Shown one piece after another: positions 32,370 through 40,825 of a stretch of 64,000 nucleotides of DNA. Source of the DNA: CAZNSX01 sp964575845 (GTDB lineage: Bacteria; UBA8248; CAZNSX01); NCBI GenBank assembly GCA_964575845.1, contig CAZNSX010000004.1:186001-250000 (forward strand). The letters run 5' to 3'. Both the position numbers and the translations under genes were made by a program. The first letter of the stretch is position 1. Each line of letters opens with the position of its first letter. A model generated the notes under the pieces. It was given only the letters and a program-made list of their open reading frames with translations. It was not told the DNA's origin and ran no database searches.

Positions 32370-33023
32370 GTGAAGGGCTATTCCATCGACCACACCCTCC
32401 ACGTCATAACCGACAGAAACCTCTACGGGAGCGTTCCCGGCAGAAGCCTTGAGGATGTTGTGAGGGCTGTGGCGAGAGGCGGGGCTAAAGTGATTCAGCT
32501 TCGGGAGAAGGGGCTTGAGGGCGGAGAGCTCTGCCGCATGGCCGAGATTCTTAAGGAACTCGCCCGGGAGCTCTCCTTCGCCTTCATAGTGAATGACCGC
32601 CTGGATGTTGCGCTTATCTCCGCCGCGCACGGTGTCCATCTGGGGCGGGGAGACCTGCCCATCGCCGGCGCCAGAAGGCTTGCGGGCGAGGGTCTCATCA
32701 TCGGGGCCTCGGCCTCAAACCGGGAGGAGGCCCTTCGCGCTCAGGATGAGGGGGCGGACTATCTGGGAGTGGGCCCGGTATATCCCACGGGGACCAAGGA
32801 GACGGGGAGAGCCCCTCTGGGGCCGGAGGGCATAGAGGCGGTAGCCCGTGCCGTTTCAATTCCGGCCGTAGCCATAGGCGGTATCACGGCCGAGAACATG
32901 GCCCCGGTCATAGAGGCTGGCGCCGCGGGAGTGGCCGTAATTTCCGCGGTCATGGCCGCCCGGGATATAGAGGGGGCGACTCGGATTCTTAAGGAGAGGA
33001 TTCGGGCAGCCAGGAGGATCTAG
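32370..33023 (+). CDS. thiE: thiamine phosphate synthase
   Basis: 217 residues of the ThiE barrel: HVITDRNLYG, KVIQLREKG, FIVNDRLDVALISAAHGVHLG, GASASNREEALRAQDEGADYLGVGPVYPTGTK and PAVAIGGITAENM, all positions that bind the pyrimidine pyrophosphate and thiazole phosphate. It joins the two halves of thiamine phosphate. The start is GTG 32370 with AAGAGGGGG upstream. No TPP riboswitch core could be found in 32176-32369. thiL overlaps its stop by one base. Confidence 0.95.
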   Translation: MKGYSIDHTLHVITDRNLYGSVPGRSLEDVVRAVARGGAKVIQLREKGLEGGELCRMAEILKELARELSFAFIVNDRLDVALISAAHGVHLGRGDLPIAGARRLAGEGLIIGASASNREEALRAQDEGADYLGVGPVYPTGTKETGRAPLGPEGIEAVARAVSIPAVAIGGITAENMAPVIEAGAAGVAVISAVMAARDIEGATRILKERIRAARRI

Positions 33024-34084
33024 TGGGCGAAAGGTGCATATCCCTCAAGAGCTTGGGGGAAGTGGGGCTGATAGAGCGGCTGCGCTCTCGCCTGAGGCCT
33101 GGTGGGCCTTCTCTTATCGTGGGCCCAGGGGATGACTGCTCCGCCTTCAGGCTTTCAGAGAAACTTCTTACACTTGCCACCTGCGACATAATGATCGAGG
33201 GGGAGCACTTCCTCCCTCATGCCATATCCCCCTATCAACTCGGCCGTAAGAGCCTGGCCCTTAACGTGAGTGACATAGCCGCGATGGGAGGGCTCCCCCG
33301 CTTTGCCCTCATCTCCCTCGCCCTTCCGGCGGAGACCCCTTTAGGCTTTGTGGATGAACTCTACCGGGGGCTCCAGGAGGAGGGGGAGAGGTGGGGGGTG
33401 AGCCTCATCGGAGGGAACTGCTCCCGCTCAAAGCTAAAGCTGGTCGATATATTCCTTCTCGGGGAGGTGGAGGAGGAGTTTCTGCTCCTCCGCTCAGGCG
33501 CCAGGCCCGGGGACAACATCCTCGTTACGGGAAGCCTGGGGGATTCCAGGGGCGGGCTTGAGCTTCTGCGGAGGTCGGGCCTTGAGCTGGCCCCGGAACT
33601 AGCACAGGCTCTCCTCGCCTCCCACCTCACCCCGCCTCCCCGCCTCCCGGAGGCCCGTGCCATAGCCAGAAGCCGCAAGGCCAGGGCAATGATGGATATA
33701 AGCGATGGCCTGGCGAGCGACCTTCAGCGCCTCTGCCAGGAAAGTGGCGTGGGGGCGGAGGTCGAGGCTGAGAGCCTCCCTGTTTCCGCTGCTCTCAGGG
33801 CTCTGGCATCGGCCCTTGACACCGAGGCCCACCGCCTGGCCCTCGAAGGGGGGGAGGACTACGAGCTCCTGCTCACTGCTCCAGCCGGGGCGGAAGAGGA
33901 GCTGAAGCAGGCGGTCAGGGAGGCAACGGGGCGGAAGCTCTCGCTTGTGGGGAGGATAACGGAGGAGTCCTCTGGCATCCGCTTCCTTATGGGTGGAAGA
34001 GAGTTGCCCCTCGATGTCAAGGGCTGGGACCATTTTGCAGGTGAGGGCCGTGGCTCAGAGAGGGGGCCTAGCCTCTCTTCCTGA
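33023..34084 (+). CDS. thiL: thiamine-monophosphate kinase
   Basis: 353 residues: SLGEVGLIERL, the ATP-binding GPGDDCSAF, TCDIMIEGEHF, GRKSLALNVSDIAAMGG, the GGNCSRS motif, DISDGLASDLQRL and LEGGEDYELLLT are ThiL signatures. It phosphorylates thiamine phosphate to the active pyrophosphate. GTG 33023 overlaps the thiE TAG by one base, indicating coupled translation. The DUF6178 gene follows after 12 bases. Confidence 0.95.
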   Translation: MGERCISLKSLGEVGLIERLRSRLRPGGPSLIVGPGDDCSAFRLSEKLLTLATCDIMIEGEHFLPHAISPYQLGRKSLALNVSDIAAMGGLPRFALISLALPAETPLGFVDELYRGLQEEGERWGVSLIGGNCSRSKLKLVDIFLLGEVEEEFLLLRSGARPGDNILVTGSLGDSRGGLELLRRSGLELAPELAQALLASHLTPPPRLPEARAIARSRKARAMMDISDGLASDLQRLCQESGVGAEVEAESLPVSAALRALASALDTEAHRLALEGGEDYELLLTAPAGAEEELKQAVREATGRKLSLVGRITEESSGIRFLMGGRELPLDVKGWDHFAGEGRGSERGPSLSS

Positions 34085-34096
34085 CGGGGAGTCTTC

Positions 34097-35845
34097 ATGG
34101 TAATGGAAAGGGAAGGTCCTTCAAGAGCTGATGAGCCAGGCCGGAGGCTTGAGCTTTTCAGGGAGAAGCTGGTCGAAATTCACCGGGCCGCCGGTCGGAG
34201 GAAGCTGGAGCTCATCTTGGACCTTCCTGAACCCGTGGGCTTTGTCCGCCGACTCGCCCTGGAGGACCTATTCTTCCTGGTGAAGGAGCTCGACCGGGAA
34301 GAGGCTGCCGAACTCGTGGCGATGGCCGCGCCGGAGCAGGTACGGGGCATGATTGACCTGGACTGCTGGAAAAAGGACAGGGTGGACTCTGGGCGTCTCA
34401 AGGGCTGGCTCTCTCTGCTCAAGGAAGGGGGCGGGGAGCCCCTGAGGGAGGCAGTGGGAGCACTTGATTCTTCGCTTCTCATCCTTCAGCTGAGGCGCTC
34501 TCTCAGAGTGTACCGCCGTGAGCCTGATGAAGACCCGGGGGAGCTCGCAGAGGATTTTGACTTCACGCTCGATAATAACTACTTCATTCGCTTCCGCCGC
34601 CCCGAGGAGGAGCCCCTGCTCAGGGCGCTCCTTGAGGCCCTCTTCGAGCGGGATCAAGGTCGCTACCTGCTTATTATGGAGGCTTTTCTTTGGAGCCTGG
34701 ATGGCGTTCTGGAAGAGGAGGCCTATCGTTGGCGCAAGAGCCGTCTGGGGGACCACGGTTTTCCCGACTATTTTGAGGCCCTCGAGATCTACCAGTATCT
34801 GGAGCCAGAGGGAGCGGAAGGTCGCCTTGAGCGTAAGGCAGCTTCGGACCAGGCGGGAGAGCCGCCTGAGGAAGAAGCCATGGCCCCAGGCTACCTCACC
34901 CTTGCCGGGATGCCGGGGAACTTTTTTCTGGAAAGCCTGGGGGGAGGATTCCCCGGGGAGGAGCGGGAGAGAGTGCAGTGGGAGCTCGTTTACCTTGCCA
35001 ACCGGGCTCTAGTGGCTGACAGGGTTGACTTTTCAGAGCCCGAGGCGGCCCATAAATGCTTGCAAAGGGTACAGGGCTACCTCAATATCGGGCTTGAGTA
35101 TTTGAGCGGCGGCGGGCGCGATAGAGCAAGAGAGCTTCTCAGGGAGCGCTATCTGCAGAGCCTCTTTCAGGTGGGCAATAGCCTGCTCCGGAGGCTGGCG
35201 GGCCGGGCGGTACGCCTTGAGGCCAGAGGCCGCCTGAGTCCGGCGGGGAGTCCTCTCTCCCTCCTCGATGCCCCATACAGGGAGGTAATCCTGGGGCTAC
35301 TTAAGACGAGGCCGCAGTTTTTCACGGGCTTTGAGGGAGCGGGCGGCACTGAGTACCGGGACTTCCGCGACCTTGCCGAGGTAAAGCTCCTGGAAGAGAC
35401 CCTGGAGAAGGTTGAGTTTCTTGAGGTTTTTTTCTTTGAAACGCTGGGCGTTAGGCCTCAGGCCCTGAAGGAGCTAGTCCTTGAGGGCTGCTACCCGGAA
35501 AGCTTAGAGGATATTACTCTTTCAACGGTCTTTCTTACGTCCTGGTCCTGGAAGGTGCTGGAAGGCTCTTTTGATTTTCTCCCCCTTCATAGGGGGCGGC
35601 TGGAAGAGCTCCACAGGACCCTCACAGTGCTAAGCCGCGGGAGGCTGGCCTTAAGGGAATCTCTCCGGTCGGAGCTCTTTGAGTGGTTGGAGGAAACCCT
35701 CAAGGGCGACCCGAAGCGCCTGGTCCAGGGACGGGAATTTCTGAGCTTTTGCCTCGATATTCTGCAGGAGGAATTCATCCCGATAGAGACCTCCCGAGGC
35801 ATTGACCCGCGCTACATCCGGGGGCTCCTCGTGAGAGTTTCATGA
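34097..35845 (+). CDS. DUF6178 family protein
   Basis: 582 residues, cytosolic, acidic and helical. The segment LELILDLPEPVGFVRRLALEDLFFLVKELD, then APEQVRGMIDLDCWKKDR and WLSLLKEGG, followed by FDFTLDNNYFIRFRRPEEEPLLRALLEALFE, matches DUF6178, seen mainly in deltaproteobacteria and related anaerobes. Its function is unknown. ATG 34097 has GGGGAG upstream and comes 12 bases after thiL, probably the third gene of that operon. Confidence 0.8.
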   Translation: MVMEREGPSRADEPGRRLELFREKLVEIHRAAGRRKLELILDLPEPVGFVRRLALEDLFFLVKELDREEAAELVAMAAPEQVRGMIDLDCWKKDRVDSGRLKGWLSLLKEGGGEPLREAVGALDSSLLILQLRRSLRVYRREPDEDPGELAEDFDFTLDNNYFIRFRRPEEEPLLRALLEALFERDQGRYLLIMEAFLWSLDGVLEEEAYRWRKSRLGDHGFPDYFEALEIYQYLEPEGAEGRLERKAASDQAGEPPEEEAMAPGYLTLAGMPGNFFLESLGGGFPGEERERVQWELVYLANRALVADRVDFSEPEAAHKCLQRVQGYLNIGLEYLSGGGRDRARELLRERYLQSLFQVGNSLLRRLAGRAVRLEARGRLSPAGSPLSLLDAPYREVILGLLKTRPQFFTGFEGAGGTEYRDFRDLAEVKLLEETLEKVEFLEVFFFETLGVRPQALKELVLEGCYPESLEDITLSTVFLTSWSWKVLEGSFDFLPLHRGRLEELHRTLTVLSRGRLALRESLRSELFEWLEETLKGDPKRLVQGREFLSFCLDILQEEFIPIETSRGIDPRYIRGLLVRVS

Positions 35846-35995
35846 AGGCTCCACCTTTTCAAATTTCTTATATTCCTTTGAATTAATTGTTATTATAGCC
35901 AATAGTAGTAAACTTATTGCTCTCAAATGTTCTTTCCCCGGGCTATAAATTCATTGACCCCGATAACCCCCTCGCTTAACATGCGCTGAATTTTT

Positions 35996-37555
35996 TTGAC
36001 CCTTAAACACTTTCCTAGGCCCGAGGGCAAGGCTAAAGACCTCTTTATGGGCGCACTTGAAACCCTGAGCCGGGGGGTGCTTCTCAAGACCCTCTCCAAC
36101 CTTGTGGTCATGGGCTTCGGGCTGGCGATGCCCGTGCTCCTGACCCGCCACTTCGGAAAGGAGGCCTATGGTCTTCTGGTCCTGACATACTCAGTGACGA
36201 GCCTCCTGGTTGTGCTCGCCGACCTCGGTGCCAAACCTTCCATAAACCGTTTCGTACCGAGGTCTGTTGCAGCCGGAGATAGGGGCAAGGCGGCTGAGAT
36301 TGTCCTGACAGGGTCTTTTTTCCAGGCTGCCGGAATTGCCATCTTTGCTCTTCTCCTTCTGGTTCTTTCCGGTGCTATCGCCCGGGGCTTTTTCCACCAG
36401 CAAGCCCTCATTCCCTTCCTCCGGGCGGGGGCCCTTTTCTTAATGGGCTATGCGGGGGTAGAGTTTATCTTTCAACTTTTCCAGGCCCTTCAGCGGTGGA
36501 GCAGGGAGTTTCTGGTGAGCACCCTCTACCCCGCTCTCTATTTTTTCCTCACCGTGGCCGCCATCCTCCTTCTCGATATAAGCCTTGTGAGCGTCCTTTA
36601 CTGCAACTTTGCGGCGGCGGCCGCGGTGATCGCCCTCGGCGCAAGGCTCTTGCCACGGGAGCTTCCCCCCGTCCCCCGGGTGGCTCTATCACCCGGGGCC
36701 TTCAGGGAGCTGGCCTGGCAGGTCGCGCGCTTCGGCTGGCCGGTACTGGGGGGGAACCTTATCTTCGTTATTGAATCCTGGCTGGATAAAGCCCTTCTGG
36801 GACGCTATCACACGGCCGAAGTCGTGGCCCACTTCTACATAGGAGCCCTTTTCATCAACGCCGCAATGCTCCTCATAAAGGTGCTCTATACTGTGCTGAT
36901 GCCCTATGCGGCGAGCCTATCGGTCAAGCCCCGTGAGGAGGTGCTCCGGCAGTTTCGCTTCACATCGAGAGTCTTTCTGCATTCCGGTATCCTGATAGCG
37001 ATTGCGGGCTTTTTTCTCATCGAGCCTGTAATAACATTTCTTTTCGGGCCCGGATACGGAGAATCTGCCTTTGCCTTCAGGCTCCTGCTATCCCTTTTTC
37101 TCATAAGGGCTTTCCAGCAAAACTACGGTATATTCCTTGTGAATGTGCTGGGACGCTCGGGGCTTTCGCTCATCCTCGCGACAATTTCAACAGCCCTTCT
37201 CATTCCCCTCCTCCTGATTCTCATCCCTGGCTACGGCTTCAGGGGGGCGGTGGGAGCGGCCGTAGTCTCCAGGCTTCTGAGCCTTGCCCTTTTCATCGCA
37301 GCCACACGGACTTATGGCTCCATAGTGGATGTTGCCTCCGTAGCCAAGAGCCTTGGGTCTTTGGGGATTACGGGCCTCTTTTGCCTGCTGCTCAAGTGGG
37401 GGGGGTTGAGCTCTCTTCCCCTCTTTCTCCTTCTCTCGCTCGGCTCTTACTTCCTCCTCATCGTCCTTTTCAGGGAGCTCGGGCGGGAAGACCTGGCGGT
37501 TGTGAGGGCTGCAATTTCAAGCTACTTCGGGGCGGAAAAAAGGGGAATAATTTGA
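35996..37555 (+). CDS. flippase / polysaccharide biosynthesis membrane protein (MOP superfamily)
   Basis: Up to 519 residues with about fourteen hydrophobic helices; RGVLLKTLSNLVVMGFGLAMPVLLTRHFGKEAYG at the start and the repeated six-helix halves are typical of the Wzx/MurJ-like MOP group, which flips lipid-linked sugars. No glycosyltransferase genes surround it, so the substrate cannot be assigned. The start is uncertain: TTG 35996 or ATG 36047 (MGALETLSRG). The preceding 150 bases are AT-rich and may contain its promoter. Confidence 0.82.
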   Translation: MTLKHFPRPEGKAKDLFMGALETLSRGVLLKTLSNLVVMGFGLAMPVLLTRHFGKEAYGLLVLTYSVTSLLVVLADLGAKPSINRFVPRSVAAGDRGKAAEIVLTGSFFQAAGIAIFALLLLVLSGAIARGFFHQQALIPFLRAGALFLMGYAGVEFIFQLFQALQRWSREFLVSTLYPALYFFLTVAAILLLDISLVSVLYCNFAAAAAVIALGARLLPRELPPVPRVALSPGAFRELAWQVARFGWPVLGGNLIFVIESWLDKALLGRYHTAEVVAHFYIGALFINAAMLLIKVLYTVLMPYAASLSVKPREEVLRQFRFTSRVFLHSGILIAIAGFFLIEPVITFLFGPGYGESAFAFRLLLSLFLIRAFQQNYGIFLVNVLGRSGLSLILATISTALLIPLLLILIPGYGFRGAVGAAVVSRLLSLALFIAATRTYGSIVDVASVAKSLGSLGITGLFCLLLKWGGLSSLPLFLLLSLGSYFLLIVLFRELGREDLAVVRAAISSYFGAEKRGII

Positions 37556-37573
37556 ATGGTCAGAAATATAAGC

Positions 37574-38329
37574 TCAGGGCAAGAGCTCACTCTCTAACCC
37601 CATGCCGGGCTCCCAGCGTGGGTAAAATCTGAAGTAATGCTCTCGGGAGAGCAATGCCCTCATGCCAGGGTTCTCCAGTTCCGTGGGATTCACCTGGCTC
37701 CTATGGCGGCGGAGGGCCTGGAGCTTGCGGTCCACAAACTCCGCCACATCCACTATGGTGCTTATCTCCTCCCGGTGGCGAAGGTCCTTTCGGCCCGCTC
37801 TCTCCACAGCTTCCCTCGGGAGAACGCGGTAGTAAAGACGCTCGGGGAGGTAGGGCTTCAGCCCCCCGAGACCCTCCGGATATGCATTTTTTTCTCCCGA
37901 AGAAAAAAATGCCTCAGTGGCAAACCGGCCTATGGCAATGTGGTCGGGGTGGCCGGTTATGCCGTCTTCATCGAAGGTAACGACCACTGTGGGCCTCAGC
38001 TCCCTGATGATGCGCGCGAGGTGCGGAACGGCCTCCTCCCTGGGCACCGCCGCCACCCCTCCATCGGGATAACCCAATATTATGGGCTTCTCAATCCCGA
38101 TGACTTCACATGAGCGGCGGAGTTCCTCCTCCCTGACCTTCGCCAGCTCTTCCTTGCTCTCAGAGAGGGGAGGGTTTCCGCGGGGGCCCGCCTCACCGCG
38201 CGTTGCGGTTATGAGATGGACCTTTGCCCCGAGGCTCCTATATTTCGCCGAAGTGCCGGCACTTCCGTAAGCCTCATCATCGGGATGGGCATATACGAGA
38301 AGTATGGACTTTCCGGCGTATTTCTGCAT
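37574..38329 (-). CDS. PIG-L/LmbE-family deacetylase
   Basis: 251 residues. The zinc site appears as AHPDDEAYG near residue 14 and GHPDHIAIG in the middle; DEDGITGHPDH is the catalytic region. These enzymes remove N-acetyl groups from GlcNAc-type substrates, such as in bacillithiol, mycothiol or glycolipid synthesis. BshB identity is not claimed because no bshA or bshC is present. The C-terminus has HYFRFYPRWEPGM. ATG 38329. A candidate small RNA gene lies upstream on the other strand. Confidence 0.9.
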   Translation of the reverse strand: MQKYAGKSILLVYAHPDDEAYGSAGTSAKYRSLGAKVHLITATRGEAGPRGNPPLSESKEELAKVREEELRRSCEVIGIEKPIILGYPDGGVAAVPREEAVPHLARIIRELRPTVVVTFDEDGITGHPDHIAIGRFATEAFFSSGEKNAYPEGLGGLKPYLPERLYYRVLPREAVERAGRKDLRHREEISTIVDVAEFVDRKLQALRRHRSQVNPTELENPGMRALLSREHYFRFYPRWEPGMGLESELLP

Positions 38330-38428
38330 GATGCTCCAGCCTGAAGGCTGAGCTTGAGAGTGAGCCAGGGGGTTTTCCCCCTGGGATGGATTATATTATA
38401 GTCTAATTGAGAACGCAAATAAGAATTA

Positions 38429-38457
38429 TTGACATCCTCCTTGAAAAGACCTATATT
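38429..38457 (+). promoter_or_regulatory. near-consensus sigma-70 promoter for the small RNA
   Basis: TTGACA (38429-38434), 17 bases, TATATT (38452-38457). Predicted transcription start about 38464-38466, just before the structured element. Confidence 0.75.
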
Positions 38458-38464
38458 TCTAAGG

Positions 38465-38553
38465 ATAGAATTCGTTGACCCTGCGGCAGATCGGGGGGCT
38501 CACAGCGGCTGAGCCAAAAGGGAGGTTCAGCCGCCGCCGCAGGGTCATTTTTT
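38465..38553 (+). ncRNA. candidate small structured RNA with intrinsic terminator
   Basis: A 12-bp perfect outer stem, TGACCCTGCGGC (38476-38487) with GCCGCAGGGTCA (38536-38547), closes the molecule and is followed by six Ts. Inside, two hairpins compete: GGCTCA/TGAGCC (38497-38515) and GCGGCTGA/TCAGCCGC (38505-38534) share bases and cannot form together. With the promoter at 38429 the unit is complete and about 90 bases long. No known RNA family was recognised; the SRP and TPP motifs I compared are absent. It ends about 100 bases before the end of arsM, which is transcribed toward it. Confidence 0.65.
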
Positions 38554-38650
38554 AGGGTTGCATCATAGCAAAAATAGGGCGGGGATAAAGCCTTTCCCCC
38601 CGCCCTTCTGCCTCTCCCGCCTCCGGGGAAGCTCATCCGGCGAGAAGACA

Positions 38651-39469
38651 TCATTTCAAGGCCGAGATGGCAATGCTCCTCACCGAGGAGAGCGCCTCTT
38701 CCAGCCGGCGGCCATCTCCTCCTATCTTCTCAGCCAGAGTCTTTAACAGAGGGTCGGCCCAGAGCGTATCAAAGGGCACGCACGCAGAGGAGATTATGCG
38801 CACCTCCTGAAAACCGGCCGCCTCGATGGCGTCAAGGTATTCCTCCTTCTTGAGGGCTCCCGCCAGGCATCCTACGTAGGCCTCGATGGAGTCTCTAAGC
38901 CATTCGGGGAGCTCTCTCTCCAGCACGATGTCGGAGACCATGAGCCTTCCTCCGGGCCTCAGGACCCTGTAGGCCTCCCGGAAAACTTGCGCCTTATCGG
39001 GCGAAAGGTTTATGACGCAGTTTGAGATGACGGCATCCACAGAAGAGCTCTCTAAGGGAAGCTCCTCAATGGTCCCCAGGCGGAACTCAATATTCTTGTA
39101 GCCGCCCTTTTCAGCATTCCGCCACGCCTTTGTTACCATCTCCTCGGTCATGTCGACCCCGATGACCTTCCCCTTATCGCCCACCGCCCTGGAGGCCAGG
39201 AAAACGTCAACCCCCGCCCCTGAGCCCAGGTCCAGAACCACCTCTCCCTCCTTAAGGGAGGCGAGAGCCACCGGGTTTCCACAGCCAAGGCCAAGGTTTG
39301 CCTCTTCCGGAAGGGAGGAGAGCTCTTCTTCGGTGTACCCCACCTTTGGGCAACAAGAGTTCACCTCCGAAGGGGTGCCTCCGCAACAAGATTTCCCGCC
39401 CAGCGCTACCTCTCCGTAATGCTTCTTAACTTCCCGGCGTATTGCCTCTTCATCGCGTCTCTCTTTCAT
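38651..39469 (-). CDS. arsM: arsenite S-adenosylmethionine methyltransferase
   Basis: About 272 residues of ArsM: GLGCGNPVALASLKEGEVVLDLGSG with the SAM motif, GVDMTEEMVTKAWRNA, NIEFRLGTIEELPL, ISNCVINLSPDKAQVFREAYRVLRPGGR and the cysteine in VGCLAGAL. The N-terminus has the extra cysteine pairs SCCGG and SCCPK that bind trivalent arsenic. The enzyme methylates As(III) stepwise. ATG 39469 has GGAGG eleven bases upstream; a GTG at 39481 overlaps that site. The arsR regulator gene lies 75 bases upstream, on the same strand. Confidence 0.93.
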   Translation of the reverse strand: MKERRDEEAIRREVKKHYGEVALGGKSCCGGTPSEVNSCCPKVGYTEEELSSLPEEANLGLGCGNPVALASLKEGEVVLDLGSGAGVDVFLASRAVGDKGKVIGVDMTEEMVTKAWRNAEKGGYKNIEFRLGTIEELPLESSSVDAVISNCVINLSPDKAQVFREAYRVLRPGGRLMVSDIVLERELPEWLRDSIEAYVGCLAGALKKEEYLDAIEAAGFQEVRIISSACVPFDTLWADPLLKTLAEKIGGDGRRLEEALSSVRSIAISALK

Positions 39470-39543
39470 AGCCTTTTTCACCTCCAGGCTCAGTATATGG
39501 GGGTCTTCGAATAGGACCCCTCGGTTGCGATGATCCCAGAAAA

Positions 39544-39885
39544 TCAGGGGCCGCAGGCCGCCTCCCTCCTCCCCCCGCCCCCGCTGAAATAGCCTTCGAG
39601 CTCGGCCAGCACCTCGGCATTTACCAGATAGTAGACCCAGGGCCCCTTCTTGAATCGGGTGAGAAGTCCGGCCCGGGCGAGCTCCTTGAGGTGGTGGGAA
39701 ACCGTGGCCTGAGTCATGCTAAGGCGCTCCACTATTTTCTGAACGCAGAGGCAGCCCTCGGGCAGATTCTCAGGCTCCAGCCCCCCAGGCGCTTCCTCAC
39801 AGAGGCAGCACTCTCGGAGGAGGTTGAAAATCGCGAGGCGATTCTCGTTGGAAAGGGCCTTAAAAATTGCCACCAGCTCGCTCAC
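39544..39885 (-). CDS. arsR: ArsR-family metalloregulator
   Basis: About 113 residues. The winged helix starts VAIFKALSNENRLAIFNLL and the recognition helix is SMTQATVSHHLKELARAGL. Between them lie ECCLCEE and GCLCVQK, cysteines well placed to bind arsenite. When metal binds, the repressor leaves its operator. GTG 39885 has AGGGG at good spacing; GTG 39894 is the upstream alternative. Promoter and repeats lie just upstream; arsM follows and is probably in the same transcript. Confidence 0.9.
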   Translation of the reverse strand: MSELVAIFKALSNENRLAIFNLLRECCLCEEAPGGLEPENLPEGCLCVQKIVERLSMTQATVSHHLKELARAGLLTRFKKGPWVYYLVNAEVLAELEGYFSGGGGRREAACGP

Positions 39886-39910
39886 AGGATACACCCCTAA
39901 AAGTTATCCA

Positions 39911-39944
39911 GATATCAATATATATCAATATCTCTATTTGTCAA
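39911..39944 (-). promoter_or_regulatory. arsR promoter with overlapping repeated operator-like sequence
   Basis: On the minus strand TTGACA (39944-39939), a 16-base spacer and TATATT (39922-39917) form a strong promoter. The spacer and -10 contain ATATTGAT twice in tandem (plus strand ATATCAAT), a good candidate ArsR binding site that would block polymerase. Confidence 0.65.
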
Positions 39945-40127
39945 GTATTTTTTATTCTTAAAGGGGTCTATCCCCCCTGGTTTTGGGAAAGAGAAAGGCC
40001 ATGCAACTCCGCCGCGGTCGATACAAATTGGGTGAAAAATTTTGCCGAAAATCTACCCGTATAAGTAACAATTTGATTTTTAATTGATTATGCTTGATTC
40101 AAAGCTGCGGCGAGATATTCAAAAAAC

Positions 40128-40156
40128 TTGACAAAATTAAGCGCAAATATTATATT
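40128..40156 (+). promoter_or_regulatory. promoter of the Hsp20 gene
   Basis: TTGACA (40128-40133), 17 bases, TATATT (40151-40156): near-consensus sigma-70. The transcript would have a leader of about 100 bases. No CIRCE element was seen. The rest of 39945-40266 is AT-rich and holds no gene. Confidence 0.7.
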
Positions 40157-40266
40157 TTAATTGGACTCAGGAACAGGAGTCCTTCTCGATGGCTCAATGG
40201 GAAATTGGAAATTTAGAGTTCGGTCGGGAAAACAGAAAAAACATCCTTTGAAAGGAGGAATGAGCT

Positions 40267-40713
40267 ATGTCTCTCGTTAGGTATCAGCCTTTTGGCTCTC
40301 TGAGTCGGAGGTTTTGGCCGGAGCTTGATGAGGTGAGGGAGACCCTGGACCGTCTCATGGGTGAGTTTCCCTCAAGGGCGGACTCTTGGTATCCCGCGGT
40401 GGACATCATCGAAAGGGAGAAGGAGTTCCTCGTGAGGGCCGAGCTTCCGGGCATTGAGGCCAAAGACGTGAAGGTGGAGCTCAGGGACGGCATCCTCACC
40501 ATCTCAGGGGAGCGCAAGGAGGAACGTGAGGGCGAGACCGGCAATTACCACAGGGTGGAGCGCACTTACGGCAGGTTCCATCGCTCCTTTGTGCTTCCTC
40601 AGGCGGTGGATGCCGCCAAAGTGGAGGCCACGAGCAAGGGCGGCATTCTGGAGATTCGGCTTCCCAAGTCCGAGGCTGCCCTTCCGAAGCAAATTCCGGT
40701 CAAGAGCGCCTAA
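40267..40713 (+). CDS. Hsp20-family small heat-shock protein
   Basis: 148 residues. The alpha-crystallin domain runs from about 45 to 138, with SWYPAVDIIEREKEFLVRAELPGIEAKDV, GILTISGERKEE, FHRSFVLPQAVDA and GILEIRLPKSE; the C-terminal IPV motif (KQIPVKS) that links subunits is present. It is an ATP-independent holdase forming oligomers. ATG 40267 has AAAGGAGG upstream. A strong terminator follows, so it is a single-gene unit next to a DnaJ-like gene on the other strand. Confidence 0.96.
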   Translation: MSLVRYQPFGSLSRRFWPELDEVRETLDRLMGEFPSRADSWYPAVDIIEREKEFLVRAELPGIEAKDVKVELRDGILTISGERKEEREGETGNYHRVERTYGRFHRSFVLPQAVDAAKVEATSKGGILEIRLPKSEAALPKQIPVKSA

Positions 40714-40736
40714 GAGGCTTAGGGGCACTTTCCCTG

Positions 40737-40769
40737 GGGGGAGGCCTTAGCGGCCTCCCCCATTTTTTT
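40737..40769 (+). terminator. intrinsic terminator of the Hsp20 gene
   Basis: GGGGGAGGCC (40737-40746) pairs with GGCCTCCCCC (40752-40761) around TTAGC, followed by A and seven Ts. Confidence 0.9.
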
Positions 40770-40825
40770 ATCCTGGAGGGAAATGAGGGCGATAGGCCTT
40801 CCGCCCCCTCTCAGAAAGAGGGGTC

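Noticed and set aside
33023..34084. Selenophosphate synthetase (selD) to accompany the selenoprotein
   Set aside because: The gene is in the same superfamily but has the ThiL motifs and lies directly after thiE; the SelD active-site Cys/Sec loop is absent.
38476..38553. SRP (4.5S) RNA or arsM terminator
   Set aside because: The GGAA/GGAGCA apical motif of SRP RNA is absent, and the T-run is on the strand opposite arsM; it has its own promoter.
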